Of a stretch of 64,000 bases of DNA, positions 22,016-32,640 are shown one piece after another. Source of the stretch: Filosporella fistucella (Eukaryota; Ascomycota; Leotiomycetes; Helotiales); NCBI GenBank assembly GCA_030077755.1, contig JAQJZZ010000010.1, forward strand, positions 4,278,001-4,342,000. The letters are read 5' to 3'. A program made the position numbers and the translations under genes. Under the pieces are notes generated by a model. The model searched no databases. It was not told the origin of the DNA and saw nothing but the letters and a program-made list of their open reading frames with translations. Each line of letters starts with the position of its first letter. Position 1 is the stretch's first letter.

Positions 22016-23147
22016 TTTCACCCTATTGATTTATTACTAATCCAAATTGGTAGTGATTCTCGGAGTCACAACAACCCCATGAGCGCGGCGGACAACGAGC
22101 TCCCGTCGCCTCTAAATGCTAGGAGGAGCTCAGCATCACGATTGTTCTCCTGTTAACAACGCGTCGACTCGTCGAAACCCAATCTCCGAACCTCACGAAA
22201 CGCCAATATTACAGCCACAGTATTCGAAAGGGAGTGATGCCCCATTTCGTATACTACCTACAGGATGAAATATGTAGTAAGCCTATGATGGTAACTCCAT
22301 TTTCTTGCCCGACAAAGTACACGATTGAGATGCAGGACAGATAGGAAGGAGACGGTGGTGAGCTGAGGCTGGGGCTCACAACTCGGGGAGCGATGTTGTT
22401 TGTTCAGGTGATATCTCCGTGGTCGCAGAACGGTCGCATGATGGGACCATCCAGTCTATACAAACTGGGTGGTGGGTACGAACCAAGCGGTTTGTACAAA
22501 CTCGGTTTAACCGAAGCACGGGATAATAGGTTAATAGATGTAAAAGCTTCCAGATTATGTTAAACTTGATCGAGCAATACTTAATTGAATTTGGTCTCCT
22601 AATTGGTTAAGGTACCTTGATAATAGAGAAGCTGCTAGAAGCAAATTTACAACTATTTCCCCGAGTACCATAGTATATTGCGTATCGTAAGTGTCTTCGT
22701 GCAAGAACGTGAACTGGATTGTGCTTACTGGTCTCCCAGGCTATTATTTTCCTTTATCATTAATTTTATTGGAATGTAGATCTCAGTCTCTGTTATCATG
22801 TGTAGGGACTTGAGTGTAGTACTTTTGTATGAAAGATATGAGTTTGAGCCGGGGACGTAACCAGCAGCATATGACGTGGACCGTCATAAATTCAGAAATT
22901 TTCAGCATTGAAGCGTGACAATCTGTAAGTTGGTCAGTTTGCTTTATAGATGAATAGTGAGGCTGAACTGCGGCGTTCCTGTAGGTTGATTTATTTGTGT
23001 TCTCCAGCCAGCGAAGCATGGCGCTGACGATATTTGCCATCAAACCAACATATCAGGATATTCCAAGCTCCTGTTCTCGATATCAACATTGACCAAAACA
23101 GCGTATGCGCCATATTCAATTCCTGATACTTGGCGCCTATAGGCTAT
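22016..23147. other. Intergenic, no confident gene
   Basis: Normal composition. An 86-residue minus-strand frame at 22783-23043 has no recognisable domain. The right end is the 3' flank of the GTPase gene. Confidence 0.4.
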
Positions 23148-24867
23148 TTAGAAAGGTAACTTACGTTTACTTTGCTCAAACTCAAGTTCCTTAATTCTTT
23201 TATCAGCTTTGTCCAGCAGATAGACCAGTTCTTCTTCCCTTTCCTTGAACACTCCTAGCTGTCTCTCCCATATTTCTTGCCCGTTTTCCTGAGCCGCTCG
23301 AACTTCATGTATCTGATGTTCATACCAACCCTCTTGTTCCTCTATTTGTCTTTCCAGCTGCGCAATAACCGCTTGGTTGTGCTCCTGCCATATCCATTCT
23401 TGCACCTTAATGGCCCCTAGTATCTGTCGCTCTGTTTCTTTGAGTCTTTCCGTTTGATCTCGTCTTCGAGCCCTTTCATATTCAAAGGTAAGTGAATTTT
23501 GTCGTTGTCTCTCCTCTTCCAGTGCCTCGGAAGCATTCTTGAGTTGGTTCCGATATTCTCGATTTTGTCTTGTCAGCTCCTCCAAGAGCTCTACTTGTTC
23601 CTTTATAATTTGATCAGGTGTGAGTCGGAGAGAACTTGCCTCGTCCTGAGTCTTTTGGATCTCTTCACCAGCTTTGGCTTGCTCGTGTTTAATGGCTTTC
23701 TGAAGTCGTTCGTCATTTCCCCCTTTTGCATCTACTATACCCCGCTTCATTTCCTTCAGCTGCTGCTCGAACGGCCTCCGTTCTGCGACGAGGTCGGATT
23801 GCAATCCTTGAGCGGCACCCGTGCCTGTCAAGCATAAGGTTTGGTCGAGTAATTTTGTTTGGATGTCAAGAACACTGCGATCTTGTTTGCGGACAATAAC
23901 AAGAATGATATCAAGGGCTGATTGTCGAGATCCATCGTGCTTCACAACTTGGCTTCCATTTTCAATCATCTCACCCCAAAAACCTCTCGTCGTCATAAGC
24001 TTCTGAGTGCGAGCATCCGGGGTCTCTCGATCAACCGATGTGCTAGTTTTGAGATTGGTCCAATGAGTAGTTACGAGAACTACACAGTTAAGTTTTTCCT
24101 CCCCGCAGAGTTTTTTAAAGGTCTGCAAGTTAAGAATTGCAGATCCAGGTATCCTATCATCCGATATACGATGCAAGTAAATGACCCCAGACAGTCTTAC
24201 TCGTTTGGTATACGTCGCTGCGAGCCAGAATGCAAAGTCTTTGAGGACACTGGAACCTGAACGACTAGTGTCGTCAAATCCTGGGGTGTCAATGAGGAAT
24301 ATTTTGCGGCCGTCCAGGAAGATATGGTATATGCCTATGAACTATAATTAGTTGAAGTATGACGAAAGAAAATTCCTTCAGATACTGACATGACTTTAGA
24401 CCAGGGCCAGTTTCTATCTTTCCGTCGGAAAGAAGCGAGATAAACGTGCTTTTACCTACACCAGTAACGCCCATTACCGCAAGAATGATGTCATTTTCAC
24501 TTTGAGGGAATGTTACAAGGACTGTTTTCGATAAATGAAAATTTCGGGGGGAAGCTTACCCGAAAGAGAAATCTTGGGAATACTTGAAAGCTTGCTTTTC
24601 TAGGCCTCTCTCTTGGTGGTTGTGAATTTCAGGCTTTCTCAATGGAAGGCATGACGCTGGATGAATTTGACTTGGAGAACCTGCTGAGGATACCTGAAGT
24701 CCCTCTCTCGGTGGCGAAGGGAATAGATCCAGTAGTGACGCCTGGGGTGGATTTGCGTCTGGTTGTAAGTGTGAAAGACTGGTCAAGTGATATTTGGAGA
24801 TCCCTTCATCCTCCGTTTGGCTCAGAGAACACCTGTGGAAAGGAGCGCGAGGGCGAGTATGTGCCAT
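23148..24867 (-). CDS. AIG1-type P-loop GTPase with long coiled coil, three exons
   Basis: Exons 24867-24560, 24499-24390 and 24334-23148 join in frame through introns of 60 bp (GTAAGC...CAAAG) and 55 bp (GTCAGT...CATAG), giving 534 residues, a multiple of three with one terminal stop. Residues 1-100 are Pro/Ser-rich. The G1 loop is GVTGVGKST (~112-120), and G3 is DTPGFDD (~155-161). YLHRISD and the position of G4 (VLVTTHW) follow the fungal AIG1/TRAFAC pattern, with no canonical NKxD. From about residue 330 the protein is a Glu/Gln/Lys/Arg-rich coiled coil to the end. It probably switches or assembles on GTP in the cytoplasm or at membranes. Relatives are common in fungal accessory and allorecognition-like repertoires (inference). 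Intact. Confidence 0.8.
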
Positions 24868-25338
24868 ATTCGAGGTCTAGTAAGGTCAAGCAAACAGTAA
24901 CTCAGTGTATGTATTCTCGATTTTGAAGTAATTTATTTGGGAGTTTATAAATCACCTGGAAATACGAAATAATGATTAAAAAGAAATAACCCTCAATTAA
25001 CGAGAGATGAACCACTTTATATAAGTTGAACATAGCATTGGAATGGGATGGTTCTAAAGCATGTTTTGCTCATCTAAGTATATTGGTTTCAAATATTTAA
25101 AGTTGTTGTGAAGGCGACAATTTCCACTTTGAAGGATTGAGCTGTACATGTGGCTAGATCGCGGCGAATTCCTGACTTCGGCTCAGCTACATAAGACAGT
25201 TCCGGTACGACAAACCAGTGTTCTGTATAAGTCTCAGAAATCAAGCTGAGAGTTTCAAGTCAAATTTGACTGGAATGAATAAGCTTTCTGGCGAAACCAA
25301 AAAGGTAACTAATAGTCGAGGTAGATTTCGGACGCTGT
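24868..25338. other. Upstream of GTPase gene and ruined 3' side of ferric reductase
   Basis: This holds the GTPase promoter and the region where the flavin and NAD(P)H domains of the reductase should lie. Translating the minus strand beyond 25,339 gives stops and no reductase motif, so those domains are deleted and not merely frameshifted. Confidence 0.5.
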
Positions 25339-26318
25339 TCAATGAGACCATGCGGAGGAGGGGAAACCGAGCCTGCCATTCAGGAAAGCGCCAAAGCTAA
25401 CAGCGGGTATCCACAGGTTGATATAATTACCCGGAGCAACCTCTAGAGGCTTCTGAAGCTGTATACGGACCTTGACTGCACCATTGTCGTGCATGAGTGT
25501 CGCCCGAGAGAGATGATAGCGGAAAACTCCATTAGAGAATATGACACTACCAGCTTGCAGGATAAGCATAGCCACGTATAGTCCTGCAGAGATGTAGATA
25601 TAACCCCGCGGGAAGCGTTCGTTGGAGGGCAGATGTCGCCATATCGCATAAGTCAAGAGCAGAGCAAGTGCTTGGTGTGTACGAAGGAATATCTCATAGG
25701 AGAGTCTGCGGACAATAGGGAATGCGAGCAGAAGGAGCAAACCAAGTGATAACCCTCCCTGAATAGTTTTTAGTTCTTGCTGTCGGTTTGAGGGTAGATA
25801 CGTACAATTACAGCAAATATGTTTCGCATGTTATCCAACGTGAAGGAGACTATAGATGTCACGACAACGAGTACGTGCAGCAAGCAGAGCAGAGACACCG
25901 CGGCGCCTGCGGAGCGGTGAATTAGCCGTACTAATTGCAAAGAAATCCCAAGAAGATCTAGGAGTAAGGCGTGATGAGCGCCCGCGAGGAGAGGGATAAG
26001 TGTGATCAGCGCGAGGGTTCCGGCTCAAGACCCTGCTTCCGCTGTTTTGGACCATCTAAGGCTGATGGGGAACATGGATACTGTGAAGATAATACAAAAG
26101 AGAATTATCGAAATGAAGCCAATTTGTAAGGCTACACCTGCTCGGGTCCATGGTCCGATAAGTCGATGTCGACGAAGGAGGTATGGATACGTGAGATGTT
26201 TTGATACGAGGACCGACATGTACCCCGCGAATCGAATAATGTACGGGTGAAGACGGTAGAGAAGCAAGAGAAAGACGATGCCGCCTGCAGCGATAGCGCA
26301 TGCTGGAATGATATCCAT
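25339..26318 (-). pseudogene. Ferric reductase-like protein, truncated after the membrane domain
   Basis: Exon 1 (26318-25806) and exon 2 (25758-25339) join in frame across a 47-bp intron (GTACGT...TTCAG). The N-terminus MDIIPACAIAAGGIVFLLLL begins a series of membrane helices. The heme-binding core shows AGAHHALLLDLLGIS, LIHRSAG and LLHVLV, and exon 2 adds GGLSLGLLLLLAFP, YEIFLRTHQALALLL and the FAD-domain start (LQKPLEVAPGNYINLWIP). A TGA at 26,025 replaces an Arg codon (CGA to TGA, RIP-like). The frame ends abruptly after WIP with no flavin or NAD(P)H-binding region, less than half of a normal reductase. Ferric reductases at the plasma membrane reduce Fe(III) for uptake. This copy cannot. 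They are recurrent Starship cargo. Confidence 0.8.
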
Positions 26319-26923
26319 CACAGAAGAAGATGAGACTCAAATGAATGTGGTAGCTGGGAGCAGGAGGTGGAAGAGGGAGCGAGCGGACGGGAGGGAAGAG
26401 AAAGGAGAGGGGAAAGAGGGAGGGAGCTACTGTAGATGTCTTTCACGTTGGGCGTGGATCGAGACCAAAGAGGGTCCCCAAATCGGTCCCCGCATGCAAG
26501 GGTAACCCGAAGTCTCTGATTCGAGGCACTAGGTTTAGATGTGATGACGAGTACAGTAATTATTTGGATATGGCTGGGAGCGATGATTGAAGGTGAGTAC
26601 CCTCAGAAAATGGCTGTGGATGATCCTTGGGTGACTAGTGCGGAGAAAATTCGGGAGATGACATCCATTTTCTGATGGGATGATCCGACTTAACCTCAAA
26701 ATTGACCACCCCCTTTGAGCCCATAGCTGTGCTCTACTCATCAAGGAGCCAAATATGGCATGCCGCTTTCGTAAAGAGTAGCCATACGTTCCACAACTTC
26801 TTTCCTCTTCCCGTTCCTCTTCTCTTTCCTTCCCTCATCTTTGCGTTCAACCTGGTACCTTTTCCTGCTCGAGCCAAAACGAGCCAAAAAGAGCCAAAAA
26901 GAGCCAAAAAGAGCTACCACTAA
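26319..26923. promoter_or_regulatory. Shared upstream region with purine- and pyrimidine-rich tracts
   Basis: The region lies between the leftward reductase gene and a rightward small ORF. A GA-rich run sits at 26,380-26,430, and CT-rich runs at 26,800-26,840, typical of fungal core promoters. No gene is visible. The 69-codon minus-strand frame at 26535-26744 has no domain. Confidence 0.4.
26871..26915. repeat. 10-bp tandem repeat GAGCCAAAAA, about 4.5 copies
   Basis: Three perfect GAGCCAAAAA units preceded by one GAGCCAAAAC and followed by GAGCT. It lies 9 bp upstream of the ATG at 26924, so in a putative 5' leader. Confidence 0.85.
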
Positions 26924-27094
26924 ATGCAGCTTCATCCCTCTGATCTAAGCGCAGACGTTGACGAGACGTATCGTACCACCAGAATCAACTTCAATGAACC
27001 AGAATTAGACGTAGGATGTCTTCCAGATTCCCCATCCTTCGGAGCACGGAAGCGCCGATCAAAATCCCCAAACCGCAGAGGCTCGGAGGCTTGA
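26924..27094 (+). CDS. Short ORF, possible 5' part of a broken gene
   Basis: ATG at 26924 opens 56 codons ending in TGA: an acidic start (DLSADVDET), NFNEPELDVGC, then a basic Ser-rich patch (RKRRSKSPNRRGS). The coding look, the CT-rich tract upstream and the TGA in place of a likely CGA suggest the first part of a larger gene. Further coding-like sequence lies on the same strand up to about 27,310. The 139-codon frame on the other strand (26932-27351) covers the same bases and is the alternative. No family recognised. Confidence 0.3.
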   Translation: MQLHPSDLSADVDETYRTTRINFNEPELDVGCLPDSPSFGARKRRSKSPNRRGSEA

Positions 27095-27392
27095 TGCTTC
27101 AACCGAGCAGATCCGTTAGGTGGCAGTACAAATATCGCGTGGCAGATACCATATGCTGAAAAAAGTCGGAATTCATCCAAAGCTTTCCTTCCGCCCATTG
27201 CACATTGTCGTCCGAGGGCATGTCTCGTTATAGGGGGAGACGTTAGTATAGCTGCTATGGAGTTCGAAGAGCCACTAATCGTCCCCAAAGTAATCGGTGC
27301 CTTTTGCGAGGTGGGGTAACGAAAAAGCAGCTGCGCAAATGGGGCATTCATATGTGTTAAATATGGAACAATCTTTGGCGCAGATATTGTTC

Positions 27393-28328
27393 CTATAGGC
27401 TAGAGGAGCTGTGAATACAATAAGGATTTGTGCCACCCGATCGAACGCAATGCAGACAAAGCCCAATACTGTTGTTCAGCATATCCAAGTGACAACAACG
27501 GTCTTTCCTATACTCCGGCGCGGCATGTTTGTACTCATACGCGCATTTAATACTTGGCTCCTCGGGGATCGGATCAGGTATCTTTTCTGCTAAGTCTATT
27601 GCCTTAGAGATGGAGATATAGAGCAAGCGCGCTGGCCAAAGGTCCCTTCTTTCGAGCATCTTTAAATATGCATATGCATATTTACTTGTCCACCCGCACT
27701 TGTGAACACACATCCCAGTCCCGTCATTTATTCCAGCTATGAGTGTTTCATCTAGTTTTAGCCTTGCAGAGCTTCTCTGTCCTTCTAGCAGACCTTTGGA
27801 TTGGCTTATCAGTGACAGGCACAAATCAATCAGTCAGCTACTTACAAAATACCCTCCAGCTCATAGCAGATTCAACCTCTTCGCATGAGAGAGCAAGGTA
27901 GGGACCATCGTGGTTGAGTATCGATTCTCTCGTAATCTCTCTAAACGCTCGGGCGTTTTGGAATAAATATGCTGCAGCAGTAAGAAGCATTAGATCTTCA
28001 GCTTCGTGTTTACCAGGCAGAAGCCAGATTTCGCTCGCGAATTTCAGGGCATTAATACAATCATACTTGTCCGCTACGACAGCAACCCCTAGAACGTCGC
28101 CTGCAGTAAGGGTTTTTACTAGTCGCGATAAAACAGGTGAGAACAATGAAAGCGGCGATCAACGTCGAAATTGAAACCATCGACAGCATAATCAAATGCA
28201 CTCTTTTTCTTATTGTTAAGTGGTATCCTTAGGGAGAAATAGTTAAAGAAACTAAGATATTAATCATCTTTATAGACTTACCGAGGAGAAGTTTGTGATT
28301 CCAAATTTATAGATTCGTCTCGTGACAT
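27393..28328 (-). pseudogene. Fungal BTB/POZ-like protein, frameshifted
   Basis: The clear part is two pieces joined by a 52-bp intron (27794-27845, GTAAGT...AAAG) with perfect phase, rebuilding WRVFCLLEGQR. It includes GVAVVADKYDC, the motif that ends fungal BTB domains, then ALSCEEVESAM, HKCGWTSKYAYAYL, EKIPDPIPEEPS and a C-terminal Cys/His cluster. Upstream, ATG at 28328 with a short exon and a 54-bp intron (28228-28281) leads into AFDYAVDGFNFDVDRRFH, but this is in a different frame. A single missing base near 28,130 would reconnect them at RD-LVKTLTAGDV. No ATG opens the downstream frame. BTB proteins mediate dimerisation or adaptor binding. Alternative: a functional short form from an unseen start. 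Confidence 0.55.
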
Positions 28329-29106
28329 AGTGCGTCTGTAGAGTGTGGCAGCATACTTTATTGTAAAGGTGTTTGTCTAGGTGTGTATATATAGACAATA
28401 GACTATGGTTGCCTCGCGAGTAGACACACGTAATCTGGGATCCAACTGCTCGGGCCGCAGGGACAGACGTTATACGGAGAGCATAGCTTGCAGGAGACGG
28501 TAGTACCTTGGAGGAAGCTTCCCGGAGCCTATAGCATCGAGGAATGATTAGGTAGGAGCACTAGACTACACAGAGAAAATAACGAGGAGCTTATTATATC
28601 GAGGAGCAAGCAGCTCCTCGGTCGTAAAATAGAGCGAGGAGCTCTTTTCTCCTTGGAACAAAGTCGTGCATATCACGTGCAATATATTAGCATGCCTTTC
28701 GATGGGTGTGCAAGCTCATTTATTCTAGCACGCACAATATTAATTTGATACACACTATATATGGGTTTGAGTCAAAGTATGAATTATTTCTAAATACAAG
28801 ACGTACTGCCTGCCAGGATAAGGATCGACAATTCCCTGCGATTTGATAAACCTGAACCTAGATCACATGATGTTGAAGCCCCGGTCTCGTGCCCCGTTAT
28901 ATACCTTTTTGAGATTCTGTCCTTTGTGTTTAAGTGCCTACCTTGGTGGTCAAGGTAGAAATTTTTATTTCACGACAGGGGCTGCCTAAGACTCTGTAAC
29001 GAAGCGCTTGGTACCCTTCGGCTTAACAATATATAGTCTATTTCACAGAATTCCTCCGGAAGCTCTGATTGCCGAGATTTTTCTCTGGCTGCAAGAATGA
29101 GCACAG
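28329..29106. other. Gene-free stretch with short GAGGAGC hairpins
   Basis: No coding frame. It contains repeated GAGGAGC/GCTCCTC words at 28,575-28,645. Otherwise nothing recognisable. Confidence 0.45.
28596..28621. repeat. Hairpin with CGAGGAGC arms
   Basis: CGAGGAGC, a 5-base loop AAGCA, then GCTCCTCG forms an 8-bp perfect stem. Two more CGAGGAGCT words lie 25-30 bp on each side. It could be a recombination-prone spot or the terminal part of an old element. No terminator role is implied in a fungus. Confidence 0.6.
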
Positions 29107-29292
29107 GCCAACTAAATACATGCCAAATAAGGATACATCAAAAAAGCATATACCAAATAAACACTCGCCATAGAAAGCCTAAGCTAATAGGATCCGCCAA
29201 AAACGCCAAATAGGCATTCTCCAAACACGCATACGTCAAAACAAGGGTACGCCCAAACAAGCATTCGCTAAAATAAGCATAAGTTAAAGTTA
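29107..29292. repeat. Degenerate 15-17-bp minisatellite
   Basis: About eleven to twelve diverged units of the type CCAAATAAGCATACG follow one another. Examples are CCAAATAAGGATACAT, CCAAATAGGCATTCT, CCAAACAAGCATTCGC and TAAAATAAGCATAAG. Units vary by 1-2 bp in length and by substitutions on both strands. Not part of a recognised gene. Confidence 0.75.
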
Positions 29293-31627
29293 GGCGACAA
29301 ACCAGGGTGAGGAGATCATCCGTAGGATGTCTGTGGAGGCATAAATCAGATTTTGGGGTGGAACTTGCTGCCTTGTTCCGGATGAGGCTTCTTCCAGGTG
29401 CAGCCAGACTGTGCGGCTCCTACGAAAGCGACATATACAGTTGGCTTTGCTATAAGAAGTGGCCCTGTTTATCTGAATAGTTACTTTTGCAGGCGCTTTT
29501 TGCGAGGCGCTGGTTCTAAAAGCCCAGACAACTCTGCGGATTCTATTAGCCGAAAGCGATATTTACTTCGCGCGGGAAGTTGAGGCGCCGCTTGGTCTCA
29601 CGCATCCCGCCGGAAATCAAAATTTCCAGCACAACCTTCTTTTCACTTTACGGGTTTTCCTCTCGAAATTCGCCTCATTATATAAGGGCTTAATTTCTCG
29701 CCCGCATTATTCTCGGCCTCACATTCTTTCATTATCTATTATTACAAAAGTCTTTTATCGACCTGCTCCTCCTCATCACATTCATCAGATACGTCTGTTT
29801 ACAGGAATCTTGCAATGATGTACTTATATTTCTGTTAAACAAGGGTCTCCCTACAAAAGTTATTAACTACAGTTGGTTATTTGGTGAGCTCGAAAAGACG
29901 TGAAAAGCATTCCCTCCCGAAAGGTGCGGTCTGTGATCCTCGTGTGCTTAGAGAGCCTAACGTAGATACCGCCGATCTTAGACTCTTTTCTAGATTAGAA
30001 GTACATGAGCTCGCGAGGTGGTCACAAATCAGATCTAGTATTAGCAGGAATAACAAGGTGGACTTATCGGCGATCGAGAAGTCGATGTGGCCGGTATATA
30101 GAGTGCTTCTATCGGTACACTAAGCTGTCGGAGTTAACGGTTGATGTTCTGGATTCGTAGAGGAGTAAGTAGTGGCTGGTGACTGGATGGATAATGTTTA
30201 ATTATGTAGTTGATTTAGTAGCCTCTTTACTTTAAAAGCCGGAAGGCGTAAGATAAACAATGTCTATTATAATAATCTTGCGTCATATATCTTTCATGAA
30301 GTGAGTAGCGTACTTTTGGAAGGCAGGACACCCCTAGGAGTCTAAATACTTAAAAACGGCTTCACAAATAGCGGCGTAAGTGGTATCGGTGAGAAAGAGT
30401 ATCACTTCTAGAGTATATGTCTTGTTAATGTCATTGGAATATCAAATTGTAAAGACGACCGTTTGGCCGCTTCGTGGCCCGGTCGGAGTGAGAATGCTTG
30501 TAGTGAGCCGAGGTGCGAGTTGGTTTACCTCTAAGCCTATTTAAGATTCTTCTTGTATAGTCTGGACTCCCGCTCCGTTATTGGGAATTGTCGATCTGAT
30601 TTCCTCCTTGTCTTTCTTAAGACTTGTACCCTAGGTCAAACGCGAATCTTGTTCAGCTATAGCCTCAGGCTCGGCATCACAAGCTACACAAATATTGTTG
30701 AGGATGTGCTAGCAGCCCGGGATTCTTGTCAAATAATCAAGGTAGCATCTAAGCACATTTTTTAGCCATCTAATGTGCGCAAATGCTTGAGGGCGCAAAC
30801 ATGCAAGAAGAAGCTATTCTTGTGGCGCCCGCTTGGCCTGGAAAACGCCGGAGGAAAAGATTGGATACAACGTCAAGGGCAGGCAACACGGCAGGCGCCA
30901 CGGCAGGCGCAATGCGAGTGGCTCGAATCTCGATACAAGTATTTACACCATCGAGGAGTCGTGTATCAACGGCGTGAGAAGCAGCGAGAGGCCTCGTGTG
31001 AACGGACAGCCGGGACGCAGGCGCGTTCTGCTCGGAGGGTTTGTCTTCCTCACTGTGGAAGAGCAAGATTGGTATGCCGGTAATGCTTTGGGTCGAAAAA
31101 TGTATCAGGGAAGCGGCAGTTGTTAGTCTTGGCGCTAGCAGACACCGAACTTTCAATGGCGTAATGTAAGTATAGCGCAACAGTTGACTAGTATTCTTCT
31201 AAATCTCCTATGATATATAATACTATTTGCTTTGACCTTCCGACTAGTCGATCTAGAACATCATCAAGCAATACACTATGAAGAATACCAGACATACCTA
31301 GTAGACAGCATGAAAACACCATCGACCGGGCTTTCGGCATTTACTCCAACCCTAGCCGTGGCATTTAGATGCACATAGGTCAGGCCCTGATCGGGAATTA
31401 GCAGTAAACTAGAATTAGTTTGATTATATAGCTCTGGGAATACTACCGGATGCCTTTCCTTCTCAATCCTCGGCACATCTACAAGTAATTCCTAGCCATC
31501 CTAGCCAACACACATAAAAAGGCAGCGAGCCGCACTGGGGTGCCATGAATAAAGAATCTTCATTTATCGAACTACCTAACATATCTTCCAATAAGAACAA
31601 TCTTAATACCGTTGAGAGCTTTTGCAA
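29293..31627. other. Gene-poor 2.3 kb, only weak ORFs
   Basis: Frames of 60-136 codons occur on both strands (for example 29881-30123 plus and 30770-31180 minus), but they overlap each other at 30.8-31.1 kb and none shows a domain, signal peptide or membrane segment. The 80-codon frame at 29881 (SSKRREKHSLPKGAVCDPR) is the most protein-like. I cannot support a gene. Confidence 0.4.
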
Positions 31628-32119
31628 ATGACCCGTCACGCCCTTGCCGATTGGACAGTTGTCGCAGATGATGGGAGCACGTTTCACTATATCGATGAAG
31701 TTGTCAGCTTGCCAGACGATGATGAGAGCACGCTTTACCTTATCGATGAAGTTGATAGCATGCAAGACGATGATAAGAGCACGCTTTGCTCGATTAATCA
31801 AGCTCATGAGTATGCTATTTCTATAACTCTATCAAGAGAATATAATACTGATGCGCTAGCACGTAGACAAGAGCTTACTCTCCCCATACGTCGGGAAAGA
31901 TCGAATATCATCCAGATAAAAGGCGGTAATCCGGATTCGAAGGATAGCTATGGCCCTGCACTGACGCAGGCGGTAAGGACAAGAAACGAGACTCTTGCTA
32001 TTGAGCTGCTTGAGAGAGGCGCTGATCCAGATGCCAGCGACAGCTTTGGCCCCGCACTCACGCAGGCCATAAGAGGCGGACTTGACAATCTAGCGAAAGA
32101 GCTGCTTCGGGAAAAGTAA
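31628..32119 (+). CDS. Ankyrin-repeat ORF with an N-terminal 17-residue repeat
   Basis: ATG at 31628 gives 163 residues. Residues ~14-57 are three near-copies of a 17-residue unit (IDEV, then DDDESTL) encoded by a 51-bp tandem repeat. The C-terminal third holds two ankyrin-type units about 33 residues apart, each with D-S-(Y/F)-GPALTQA-(V/I)-R and the helix ELL-(E/R) followed by RGADPDA in the first. The ORF stops 2-3 residues after the second unit, whereas ankyrin proteins usually carry many units, so this is a short or truncated member. Ankyrin units bind other proteins. No transmembrane or signal sequence. It may be a fragment of a larger NLR- or ankyrin-type gene (inference). Confidence 0.5.
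   Translation: MTRHALADWTVVADDGSTFHYIDEVVSLPDDDESTLYLIDEVDSMQDDDKSTLCSINQAHEYAISITLSREYNTDALARRQELTLPIRRERSNIIQIKGGNPDSKDSYGPALTQAVRTRNETLAIELLERGADPDASDSFGPALTQAIRGGLDNLAKELLREK
31667..31800 (+). repeat. 51-bp coding tandem repeat, 2.6 copies
   Basis: Units start at 31667, 31718 and 31769 with GATGAT(G/A)(G/A)GAGCACG and are in frame (17 codons), so copy-number change would not break the ORF. The third copy fades after AGCACGCTTTGC. Confidence 0.8.
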
Positions 32120-32249
32120 CACTATCTTCCTGATAGACGAAGAGCCTGACTCTTCTACGTAAAGACTTGCTCCTAAACATAGCACAAAGTCACTAGCAAA
32201 GCCAAAGAGAATGAAAACAAAAATGGACAGGGATAGCAGCAACTTGATA

Positions 32250-32640
32250 ATCTATATATGAAAAGAAATGCAGTCTATTTTGACGAACCACAAACCCTAG
32301 TCCCCGAAGCTTGCTGCTCTGCACAAGCTACACATGACCCTTGAAGTCCTGCAAGAGTATAAGGATAGACCCCTAAGACTCAACATGAGTAGCATAGTGA
32401 AGTGCCTAAGCATTGACTTCGAAATAGCAAAACATAAACAAATAGAGATCTATATATGAAGGAGAACGCGGTTATTTGGACGGACGCACAAACCTGGGTT
32501 CCCGGAGCTTGACGCCGTGCACTGTCTCTACGTGGCCTTTGAAATGCTCCACGAGTTCGACAGTCACCCCCTGAGACTTACAAGTTGGGTGATAGCGTAT
32601 TACATGAGCCGTTAGCTTTGTAGCGTAGCGAAAAGAAACC
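32250..32640 (+). repeat. 198-bp diverged direct duplication
   Basis: ATCTATATATGAA occurs at 32250 and 32448, exactly 198 bp (66 codons) apart. The following ~150 bp align between the copies, including ACAAACC, CCCGAAGCTTG versus CCCGGAGCTTG, and CCCCTAAGACT versus CCCCTGAGACT. Both encode the same peptide type: KLAALHKLHMTLEVLQEY then RPLRL, versus ELDAVHCLYVAFEMLHEF then HPLRL. Matching protein with diverged DNA suggests an old coding duplication, now broken by stops. Confidence 0.7.

Noticed and set aside
23499..23837. 112-codon plus-strand ORF
   Set aside because: Lies antisense to the coiled-coil exon of the AIG1-like GTPase. Its Leu/Ser-rich translation is the complement of Glu/Lys/Arg codons.
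30770..31180. 136-codon minus-strand ORF and four overlapping plus-strand ORFs
   Set aside because: All frames of a GC-richer patch are open at once and none has a domain, so no strand could be preferred.
31463..31807. 114-codon minus-strand ORF with internal repeats
   Set aside because: Repeats come from the 51-bp coding repeat of the plus-strand ankyrin ORF.
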